The position numbers were made by a program, and so were the translations under genes. From NCBI GenBank assembly GCA_003506435.1, contig DOAQ01000027.1, positions 62,001 through 126,000 on the forward strand: DNA of 64,000 bases, in the 5' to 3' direction. Each line of letters opens with the position of its first letter. The stretch's first letter is position 1. This stretch comes from Prolixibacteraceae bacterium. Lineage in GTDB: Bacteria > Bacteroidota > Bacteroidia > Bacteroidales > Prolixibacteraceae. This document shows, one piece after another, positions 1-6,596 of this stretch. The notes under the pieces were generated by a model. The model searched no databases and was not told where the DNA came from. It saw only the letters and a list, made by a program, of their open reading frames with translations.

Positions 1-489
1 ATAATCGCATTATCGTTTACCAATGGCAAATGATAATCATGCGCCGACGTTTGTGAACGATTGGCATATCGGTCGGTCATATACATCCTCTGCGGTTTAC
101 CGGCGCTTAAATCAGCCAGAAAGAGCGGCATAGTAATTTTTGTTTCGTTCAAAATAAAATGATCGATTTGCGGATAGTTGCTGTGTTCCTGCGTGAAGAG
201 GGGCCCTCCGGCAACAATCTTCTTATCCAGTTTCTTGCATACGGAAATTACTTTGTTCACCGATTCTTTTTGAATATACATCGCGCTTATAAAAACATAA
301 TCGGCCCATTGTATATCGACGGTGTGAAGTGTTGCAACGTTCATATCCACGAGCTTTTTCTGCCATGTTGCAGGAAGCATTGCCGATACGGACCCCAAAA
401 CGGCTGCCTTTTTTGATAAAAAATTAAACGCATGCCTGAAACTCCGGTAGGAATCGGGACACTGAGGATAAACCAATAAAACTTTCATT
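1..489 (-). CDS. Partial B12-binding radical SAM protein, N-terminal part, runs off the window
   Basis: An open frame begins at the ATG complementary to 487-489 and stays open to base 1, giving about 163 residues. The start MKVLLVYPQ and later stretches (SAMLPATW, KLVDMNV, GGPLFTQE, YPQIDHFIL) closely match the N-terminal cobalamin-binding-like domain of the full-length radical SAM protein at 9116-10615, so this is a paralogue. Compared with that copy it has lost several residues around PPLGLIT, a segment usually conserved in this family, and similarity fades toward the window edge. The radical SAM cysteines would lie outside the window, so I cannot say whether the gene is whole. It has its own shared-type promoter upstream (551-618). 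Confidence 0.7.
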
Positions 490-550
490 ACTTCATTTCT
501 ATGATTTTAACTCTCGTCTGTATTTCTGCCATGGCTTTGACAGACAGATA

Positions 551-618
551 TAAAGTTCCTAAATCGATGATGAAAATGTGTTACAAAATTTTACTAAAAA
601 TTTGCATCATTCACACAT
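551..618 (-). promoter_or_regulatory. Shared promoter module, copy 1 (minus strand)
   Basis: Read on the minus strand from 618, the upstream box is ATGTGTGAATGATGCAA (one mismatch to consensus), TGTAAC lies at +33 and GAACTTTA at +60 in the -7 position. It faces the partial radical SAM gene starting at 489. Confidence 0.8.
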
Positions 619-699
619 CTGGGATCAATAAATATTTTCGTGGGATTAAGGAAGAATTTCATGATCCGGAAAATCAGATTCTGAATTATGACTAACTTT

Positions 700-1090
700 T
701 CCCTTGTCCTCAAGCCGGACGGGCTCTTCCTTTTCCAATCGATGAAAAGGAAGCAAACCCCGATGGTTCGGGGTTGTCCCAACGAACCCTCTTCCGGGCG
801 TTGGGACGGCCAACCCGCCTTTCTGAAGTTGCCAAACCAATAGTCCGTTCTTTTGGTTTTCAAGCCATGTCCATTCTAAAAAAACAACGCAAAACGGGGC
901 TGTTGCCGCCTAAGGAGAAAAAAGCGTGAAGAAAACCGGTGGAGTGAGCGTGAAGAAATCTTCCCTGTTTGACGAGTGAAGCGAGGAGTTTGGAAGATTT
1001 TAGCGAACGCAGGCGGTTTTTAGCTTTTTATCCTTTAGCGGCGGCATTTTTTGTTTACTTTTTTTTGCTGAAGAAAAAAAGTAAAAGCCT
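700..1090. repeat. Non-coding stretch rich in hairpins
   Basis: No credible gene is seen. The stretch carries several perfect or near-perfect inverted repeats: a 10-bp stem at 726-753 (CTTCCTTTTC with GAAAAGGAAG), a 9-bp stem at 776-807 (GTCCCAACG with CGTTGGGAC), and a 12-bp stem near 1054-1085 (TTTACTTTTTTT with AAAAAAAGTAAA). Short open frames here overlap on both strands and show no coding character. I infer a dispersed, structured intergenic element. Confidence 0.45.
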
Positions 1091-1191
1091 GTCCGGCTGG
1101 AGGATAGGAGAAATCATATTGCGAATGGATTATTTTTTCCCACAAGAAATTCAATCATTTCTACATCTGGAATCGTTTTAAAATAAATAAA

Positions 1192-1221
1192 AGAGGCTGC
1201 CCTTTTTTAAGGACAACCTCT
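1192..1221 (-). terminator. Intrinsic terminator of the OmpA gene
   Basis: On the minus strand AGAGGTTGTCC pairs with GGGCAGCCTCT (two G-U wobbles) around a T/A-rich loop and is followed by a T-rich run (TTTTATTTATTTT). It lies 20 bases past the stop of the gene at 1242. Confidence 0.75.
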
Positions 1222-1241
1222 CTGCATAAATAGACGGGGGA

Positions 1242-2570
1242 TTATTTTGTTTTGAAGATTTCAAACTCAACCCTGCGGTTCATGGCACGGCCTTCCAATG
1301 TATTGTTTGTCGCTTCCGGCATGGTTTCGCCCATTGCTTTTTGCGATGAAATACGGTTGATTTCAATCCCGCTTTTCAAAATTACTTTTACAACCGAATC
1401 AATGCGGCTCTGCGAAAGGATCATATTGTATTCGTTGGTCCCTTCATTGTCGGCATATCCGGTGATTTTTACTTTGTAGTCGCTGTTCTTTTTCAACAAT
1501 TTTACAAGTTGATCGATTTTTGATATCTCGCCCATCTTGTAATTTGCTTTATCTGTATCGAAATAAACGGGGTCAACTTGTATTGGGAGTATTTCAATTG
1601 CAGTTTCAGTTGCGGCAGGTTCTTTAACCGGGCAACCCTTGTTTCCTTTTGGTCCGGCAACTGTAGGGCAATCGTCTTCCTGATCAACTATACCATCTTT
1701 GTCCTGGTCAAGCGGGCAGCCCGAGGTATCAACTTTCCAACCTTTTGGTGTATCGGGGCATTTGTCGTCTTTGTCGGCGACACCATCACCGTCCGTATCC
1801 GGACAACCCTTGAGACTGGCCGGACCGGCTATATCCGGACAAGCATCATTTTTGTCGGCAATACCATCTTTATCCGTATCGGGACAACCTTTATGAATAC
1901 TTAAACCAGCCACTGTCGGGCAGTCGTCTACATAATCAGCAACTCCATCGCCATCGGTATCAATCGGGCAACCATCAGCATCAACTGCAACGGCGGCAGG
2001 CGTATCGGGACATTTGTCTTTTTTGTCCGAAACGCCATCCATATCCGAATCTTTGACTTTTCCAAAACCAAATTCGAGGCCCACGGTAGCTTTCAATATA
2101 TTATCAGTGACATTCTGTCCTGCCCTGACAACTTCAATTCCATAGATATAAGCAGCATCAAAATACAATGCTGTATTGGGGCTGAAATAATATTTTGCCC
2201 CGAATCCAAGGTCAAAATTTAAACCCGATTCTGAATTGTCGTATAAATAGCCTGGTCCTCCATAAATGTAAGGACGAAAGGTTTTCATTTCGTTTAAAAA
2301 TTTATACCGTAAGTTTAGCGTTGGGCCACCCCAATCGATATTACTCTTCAGCTTTGTGTTAAAAAGCCCAAGGTCACCTTTAAGCATCAGATCTAATCTG
2401 GGGCTTAAATACCTGCTGAGGTATAGTTCGGGAACGAATCCGGCCCCGGATTTTTCAGTTGTGCCATAGGCGCCAAGACCTGTTCCAATAGCCCATTTTT
2501 TATCTGAAGTCTGAGCATTTACAGTAGCTGCAAAAACCAGAATGAGCGAAAGTAAAATTATTCTTTTCAT
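1242..2570 (-). CDS. OmpA-family outer membrane protein with thrombospondin type-3 repeats
   Basis: 442 residues. A signal peptide (MKRIILLSLILVFAATVNAQ) is followed by a beta-barrel-like region to about residue 170. Five calcium-binding TSP3-type repeats of the pattern DxDxDGxxDxxDxCP lie at about 173-310, and a C-terminal OmpA peptidoglycan-binding domain spans about 330-442 (YADNEGTNEYN, LSQSRIDSV, NRRVEFEIF). This is the standard layout of major Bacteroidota OmpA proteins that tether the outer membrane to the cell wall. It follows the smaller barrel gene at 2605 by 34 bases on the same strand and is probably cotranscribed with it from the module at 3286-3353. Confidence 0.93.
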   Translation of the reverse strand: MKRIILLSLILVFAATVNAQTSDKKWAIGTGLGAYGTTEKSGAGFVPELYLSRYLSPRLDLMLKGDLGLFNTKLKSNIDWGGPTLNLRYKFLNEMKTFRPYIYGGPGYLYDNSESGLNFDLGFGAKYYFSPNTALYFDAAYIYGIEVVRAGQNVTDNILKATVGLEFGFGKVKDSDMDGVSDKKDKCPDTPAAVAVDADGCPIDTDGDGVADYVDDCPTVAGLSIHKGCPDTDKDGIADKNDACPDIAGPASLKGCPDTDGDGVADKDDKCPDTPKGWKVDTSGCPLDQDKDGIVDQEDDCPTVAGPKGNKGCPVKEPAATETAIEILPIQVDPVYFDTDKANYKMGEISKIDQLVKLLKKNSDYKVKITGYADNEGTNEYNMILSQSRIDSVVKVILKSGIEINRISSQKAMGETMPEATNNTLEGRAMNRRVEFEIFKTK

Positions 2571-2604
2571 ATTTTAAGAATTTTTGTTATTCTACTATTG
2601 ATTA

Positions 2605-3105
2605 TTACAGTTTGATTGTTATTCCTAATTTGCCTCCGGAGAAGGCATTTCCACTACCAAATTCAAGGTTTAAGCCAACCCGGTCAGAGAAGTAATACCT
2701 CCCCCCAATTTGAGCGCCTAACCCCAACCCTGAATTGTTGTCTCCATCGTAGTCATCGGGAGATGACCAAACATAGAACCCCAGGTTAAGTCCTGCATAA
2801 AAGTCCCATTTTTGAGGGATGTTGAATAAACTGTTGAAATGATAATTACCATTTCCTGAAAAACCCATGATGTTGTGATTGTAGTGTGTGTTTGCCCAAT
2901 TCTCGCGATAGCTGCGATAAGATAGCTCGCCTCCAATGGTTATGTCTTTGTGTACACTGTGGTCGATGCCGATAAAAAACGGGACACCCCATCCGGATAA
3001 CCCAACACCGGCATTGAACTGAGTTCTTCCGACCGGCAGGGGACTTTGGCTAAACGAGAAGCATGAAATTGCAATGAACATCACTGTTAATAATAGTATT
3101 TTCAT
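2605..3105 (-). CDS. Small outer membrane beta-barrel protein
   Basis: 166 residues with a signal peptide (MKILLLTVMFIAISCFSFSQ) and alternating aromatic/glycine strands (GELSYRSY, LGFYVW, YYFSDRVGLNLEFGSG) ending in a short strand IKL, as in eight-strand outer membrane barrels. No catalytic motif is seen. A cysteine at residue 15 lies inside the hydrophobic core rather than in a clear lipobox, so ordinary signal-peptide cleavage after the FSQ is more likely. It is first in a probable two-gene unit with the OmpA gene. The promoter module lies about 180 bases upstream, leaving a long untranslated leader. Confidence 0.8.
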   Translation of the reverse strand: MKILLLTVMFIAISCFSFSQSPLPVGRTQFNAGVGLSGWGVPFFIGIDHSVHKDITIGGELSYRSYRENWANTHYNHNIMGFSGNGNYHFNSLFNIPQKWDFYAGLNLGFYVWSSPDDYDGDNNSGLGLGAQIGGRYYFSDRVGLNLEFGSGNAFSGGKLGITIKL

Positions 3106-3285
3106 GATTAATGATTAAAAGATTTCCCTACTCGTATGGCTTTTCAGTACCGCCTCCTTTCTTATTCACTGATGTGTACGACAAGTATTTGGATTGTTCT
3201 TTAATTTAATAACTCACGAAGAATATTTGAACTAAATTGTGAGTAGTAGGACAGGTCAATTAATTTGTGAATAAAACTGGTAATA

Positions 3286-3353
3286 CAAATGTGATACACT
3301 TTGTATTGAAAAGTATTACACAATTCCAACTTTTAGTTACATCATTCACACAT
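3286..3353 (-). promoter_or_regulatory. Shared promoter module, copy 2 (minus strand)
   Basis: On the minus strand from 3353 the upstream box is ATGTGTGAATGATGTAA (exact consensus), TGTAAT lies at +33 inside GAATTGTGTAAT, and CACATTTG lies at +60. It faces the OMP/OmpA pair and sits back to back with copy 3. Confidence 0.85.
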
Positions 3354-3380
3354 CTTCATACCGTATTATCGCACCCGGCA

Positions 3381-3448
3381 ATGTGTGAATAATGTAAATT
3401 TTTCCCGGAATTGTATAACGCATCTACGCGCTGAGGGCTTCAACTTTG
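3381..3448 (+). promoter_or_regulatory. Shared promoter module, copy 3
   Basis: Box ATGTGTGAATAATGTAA at 3381 (one mismatch), TATAAC at +33 and CAACTTTG at +60 in the -7 position. The first start codon downstream (3486) is 105 bases from the box. Confidence 0.85.
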
Positions 3449-3485
3449 TATTGTAAAAATGATTTAACCACTAAAATTTAACAGA

Positions 3486-3671
3486 ATGGATACTGCCGGA
3501 TCAAAAAAAAACCTGAACGAAGAGAAAGGCAAACTTAAACAGAAATTTGCGAGCCTGACGGATAATGACTTGTTGTTTGAAGAAGGCAAGAAAGAGGAGA
3601 TATTTGGAAAATACGAAGTCAGGCTTGACCAAACAAAAGAAGATTTGCAGAAAATTATCTCATCGTTGTAA
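3486..3671 (+). CDS. CsbD-like small stress protein (first of three)
   Basis: 61 residues, strongly charged and probably helical and cytoplasmic. The core GKLKQKFASLTDNDLLFEEGKKEE is repeated closely in the genes at 3804 and 17751 and matches the CsbD-like (YjbJ-type) pattern (KGKLKQKF, LTDxDL, GKxEEMxGxLQxKLGKTKEE). CsbD-family genes are general-stress-induced in other bacteria; no biochemical role is established. It is preceded by promoter copy 3 and followed by promoter copy 4, so it is probably transcribed as a short unit. Confidence 0.8.
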   Translation: MDTAGSKKNLNEEKGKLKQKFASLTDNDLLFEEGKKEEIFGKYEVRLDQTKEDLQKIISSL

Positions 3672-3698
3672 ACTACTTAAAACGTATCACACCCGGTA

Positions 3699-3766
3699 AT
3701 GTGTGAATGATGTAACTCTTACCCGGAATTCTGTAATGCTTTCAGACTGAAGTTAAGGCACCTTTG
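3699..3766 (+). promoter_or_regulatory. Shared promoter module, copy 4
   Basis: Box ATGTGTGAATGATGTAA at 3699 (exact consensus), TGTAAT at +33 followed by GCTTTC, and CACCTTTG at +60. The start codon at 3804 is 105 bases from the box. Bases just upstream (CACCCGGTA) resemble those before copy 3, which suggests that promoter and gene were duplicated together. Confidence 0.85.
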
Positions 3767-3803
3767 AGCAGTGAAAATTCATTCACTGACAGAATAAAAA
3801 AAG

Positions 3804-4025
3804 ATGAATGCAACCAACGGAACCGGGAACTGGGACATAACCAAAGGCAAGCTCAAACAAAAATTCGCTGTGCTGACTGAAAATGACCTGATGTATACTG
3901 ACGGAAGAAAAGAGGAGATGATTGGACGGCTTCAAATTAAACTTGGTAAAACAAAAGAAGAACTACAAAGAATAATTGAATCGCTTCAGTCGTCAAAACG
4001 CAAAATTTTATTGCCGAAAAGCTAA
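3804..4025 (+). CDS. CsbD-like small stress protein (second)
   Basis: 73 residues, the clearest CsbD-like member here: WDITKGKLKQKFAVLTEND followed by GRKEEMIGRLQIKLGKTKEE, then a basic tail (SSKRKILLPKS) that the first copy lacks. It is probably a soluble helical protein. It appears to head a chain of same-strand small genes (4090, 4281, 4673, 5020, 5414) with short gaps and no obvious internal terminator, so promoter copy 4 may drive the whole set. Confidence 0.85.
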   Translation: MNATNGTGNWDITKGKLKQKFAVLTENDLMYTDGRKEEMIGRLQIKLGKTKEELQRIIESLQSSKRKILLPKS

Positions 4026-4089
4026 TGCACACAATTGCTTATCCTCTCAAATTGAAATTTTTATAATTCACTAACAATCAAACTACAAC

Positions 4090-4245
4090 ATGAATAATAT
4101 ACTTTATGCAATCGCAGTGCTATTGGTTGTCGCATGGGCAGTCGGATTTATTGGCTACAACGTCGGTGGTATCATCCATGTTCTTCTTGTTATTGCACTG
4201 ATTGCTGCAATACTCAGGATTATTCAAGGGAATAAAATTCGTTAA
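4090..4245 (+). CDS. Very small two-helix membrane protein (lmo0937-like)
   Basis: 51 residues starting MNNILYAIAVLLVVAWAVG. Two hydrophobic helices are joined by the turn FIGYNVGG and the protein ends with a basic tail (GNKIR). This matches the short lmo0937-type membrane proteins often found beside CsbD and YtxH genes in Bacteroidota. The function is unknown. It lies between two members of the stress set in the same orientation. Confidence 0.75.
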   Translation: MNNILYAIAVLLVVAWAVGFIGYNVGGIIHVLLVIALIAAILRIIQGNKIR

Positions 4246-4280
4246 ACAATTAAATATTCACAATCATTAAAACAAAAGTT

Positions 4281-4556
4281 ATGAGTTCAGGAAAAGTAGT
4301 ATTAGGCGTATTGGCCGGTCTCGCTGCAGGTGCATTGGCCGGAATTTTATTTGCTCCGGCAAAAGGTTCGCGTACCCGAAAAAGAATAGCTAAAAAGGGA
4401 AAAGACTATGCTGACGGTTTGAAAGATATATTCAACGAATTTGTTGAGGACATCACCGAAAAATTTGAACAGGTAAAGGAAGAAGTATCTGAATTTGCCG
4501 AAGAAAAGATGGGCAAACAAACTGATACGAAGGATGGGAAGACTGCCCGGAGTTGA
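4281..4556 (+). CDS. YtxH-domain stress protein
   Basis: 91 residues. An N-terminal glycine/alanine-rich membrane segment (VVLGVLAGLAAGALAGILFAP) is followed by the AKGSRTRKRI signature of YtxH-like proteins, then a long charged helix (FEQVKEEVSEFAEEKM). YtxH-family genes are general-stress genes in Firmicutes; the molecular role is not settled. It is probably anchored by a single inner membrane helix with the charged part in the cytoplasm. Confidence 0.88.
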   Translation: MSSGKVVLGVLAGLAAGALAGILFAPAKGSRTRKRIAKKGKDYADGLKDIFNEFVEDITEKFEQVKEEVSEFAEEKMGKQTDTKDGKTARS

Positions 4557-4672
4557 AATGGTACCGGGATAATGTTAGTCATTGAGCCTGCTTCGGAAGG
4601 TTGTTGTTTCGACTTTCCGGGGCGGATTCAATCAGGATACAAATACTAAAGAATAATATCAAGAAGAAAGCT

Positions 4673-5014
4673 ATGGAAGATAAAACGACAACAATTGAAA
4701 CACTACTGGAAAGAGCTGCTGATTACGGCAAAACAAGTTATGAGTTGGTAAAACTTAAAGCCATCGAAAAAACATCGGATATAATATCTTCACTTCTGTC
4801 CCAATCTGTTGTTCTGATTATGTTATTGTCATGTATGCTTTTCCTCAATGTGGGATTGGCTTTTTGGCTTGGTCAAATTCTTGGTGAAATTTATTTCGGA
4901 TTTTTTATAGTAGCCGGATTTTATGCCATTGCAGTAGTTGTGATTCATTTTTTCATGCGCAAATGGCTGAAAAAGCAAATTGGCAACACATTCATTAAAC
5001 AACTGCTAAAATAA
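4673..5014 (+). CDS. Phage-holin-III-superfamily-like (YqjE-type) membrane protein
   Basis: 113 residues from the ATG at 4673, chosen because AAGAAGAAAG just upstream is purine-rich and the longer frame from 4601 adds 24 unlikely residues. An amphipathic N-terminus (LLERAADYGKTSYELVKLKAIEKTSD) leads into two membrane helices (about 40-60 and 70-95) and a basic end. This is the layout of YqjE/DUF1469 proteins, usually found next to YtxH- or ElaB-like stress genes. It is six bases from the next start. Confidence 0.75.
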   Translation: MEDKTTTIETLLERAADYGKTSYELVKLKAIEKTSDIISSLLSQSVVLIMLLSCMLFLNVGLAFWLGQILGEIYFGFFIVAGFYAIAVVVIHFFMRKWLKKQIGNTFIKQLLK

Positions 5015-5019
5015 ATTAC

Positions 5020-5400
5020 ATGGAACCGATAACTTCTATTGACGAACTCAGAAATACGATTCAGATTTTAGAATTTGAACATTCAGTAAAAAAACAGTTG
5101 TTAAAAGAACAGGTCTATCTTACTTACGAAAGCCTAAAACCTGCGAATTTGATCAGGAATATTCTTCAGGAAATAAGCTCGTCTCCGGATATGGCCGATA
5201 ATATTTTAAGTACGACAGTTGGTTTAGCTTCCGGTTATATTTCCAAAAAAATAGTCGTAGGCGGGTCAGCCAATATCATACGAAAATTATTGGGCTCTTT
5301 ATTGCAGCTTGGCGTTACAACGATTGTTGCACAACACCCTGACACGATAAAATCAATCGGCCAGTTTATTTTTCAACATTTTCTCCGCAAAAAGAAATGA
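5020..5400 (+). CDS. Conserved hypothetical of the stress chain
   Basis: 126 residues, not confidently assigned. A charged helical N-terminus (SIDELRNTIQILEFEHSVKKQLLKEQ) is followed by a weakly hydrophobic middle (STTVGLASGYISKKIVVGG, LLGSLLQLGVTTIVAQHP) and a basic end (FLRKKK). Such short proteins commonly follow YqjE-like genes in Bacteroidota. A role with its membrane neighbours is inferred from position only. Confidence 0.6.
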   Translation: MEPITSIDELRNTIQILEFEHSVKKQLLKEQVYLTYESLKPANLIRNILQEISSSPDMADNILSTTVGLASGYISKKIVVGGSANIIRKLLGSLLQLGVTTIVAQHPDTIKSIGQFIFQHFLRKKK

Positions 5401-5413
5401 ACCCGAACAAAAA

Positions 5414-6514
5414 GTGATAACAAAAGATATACAATTGCCATTTTTAATAAGAGCCTCCATCTTTTTTATCGGATTGGTTGCCTTTCTAACGATATTGTAT
5501 GTCGCGCGGGGCATCATTGTCCCCATTGTGTTTGCCGTCATTATAGCTATCGTACTGCATCCGGTCGTTAATTTTTTTATTCGGATGAAAATAAACCGGA
5601 TTATTGCAATTACGATTACCTTTTCCCTGGCATTTATTGTTATTGCTGCTTTAGGCGCTCTTATCGTTTCACAGGTGAGCCGGTTCAGCGAATCGTGGCC
5701 GCTGCTGGTCGATAAGTTTACAGAAATGCTGAATGAGTCGATTACGGGTTTATCAGGTTATTTAGACATAAACCCGGTAAAAATCCACGACTGGATTCTA
5801 AAAACGAAAGATGAATTTATCAATTCCGGCAGCGCCATGATCGGGCAAACGCTCGTAGCTGTTGGCGGTGTGGTGGTGGTATTGTTACTGGTACCGACCT
5901 ACGTTTTTATGATATTATATTACCACCCTCTTATTATTGAATTTATTTACCGGCTTTTTGGCAAAGGCAATCATAGCCAGGTCAGAGAAATAGTTACCCA
6001 GACAAAAACGGTTATTCAACGTTATCTTGTCGGACTTCTTATTGAAGTGGTGATCATTGCGGTACTTGATTCTACCGCTCTTTTTATCCTGGGGATACAA
6101 TATGCTATTTTGCTGGGTATTATAGGCGCTTTGCTCAATATGATCCCATATATCGGAGGGCTCGTGGCAGTTGCAATACCAATGATGATCGCTATTGCCA
6201 CAAAAACATCGGGCTGGTATGCTTTGTATGTACTGATCTTTTATTACATCATTCAACTAATCGACAATAATCTGATTGTTCCGGTAATTGTTTCTTCAAA
6301 AGTAAAAATCAATGCACTTTTTTCAATAATAGTAGTAATTGCGGCGAATGCCTTATGGGGTATTCCGGGTATGTTCCTTTCCATACCGCTACTTGCCATT
6401 GTAAAACTCATTTTCGACCATATTGAACCTTTTAAACCCTGGGGATTTTTATTGGGTGACACCATGCCCCGCGAATTAAAAATAAAGCCGTTAATAAATA
6501 AGATTTTAAAATAA
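5414..6514 (+). CDS. AI-2E/PerM-family membrane permease
   Basis: 366 residues with a GTG start at 5414, 13 bases after the previous stop. About seven or eight membrane helices are visible, with the family core near the end (GALLNMIPYIGGLVAVAIPMMIA, LIDNNLIVPVIVSSKVKINAL, WGIPGMFLSIPLLAIVKLI). Members of PF01594 include TqsA, YdiK and a Na+/H+ antiporter subgroup, so the substrate cannot be read from sequence. It closes the chain that begins with the CsbD-like gene at 3804. Confidence 0.88.
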   Translation: MITKDIQLPFLIRASIFFIGLVAFLTILYVARGIIVPIVFAVIIAIVLHPVVNFFIRMKINRIIAITITFSLAFIVIAALGALIVSQVSRFSESWPLLVDKFTEMLNESITGLSGYLDINPVKIHDWILKTKDEFINSGSAMIGQTLVAVGGVVVVLLLVPTYVFMILYYHPLIIEFIYRLFGKGNHSQVREIVTQTKTVIQRYLVGLLIEVVIIAVLDSTALFILGIQYAILLGIIGALLNMIPYIGGLVAVAIPMMIAIATKTSGWYALYVLIFYYIIQLIDNNLIVPVIVSSKVKINALFSIIVVIAANALWGIPGMFLSIPLLAIVKLIFDHIEPFKPWGFLLGDTMPRELKIKPLINKILK

Positions 6515-6596
6515 ACACATGATATGAGTTTGAAAAAAGAAGGCCTGTTTCGTCAATAACAAAATCAACTCATAAGTAACAACTTAAACTACAAAG

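Noticed and set aside
594..863. Two overlapping minus-strand frames of 89 and 64 residues
   Set aside because: They read through the hairpin-rich non-coding block and promoter copy 1, and match no family.
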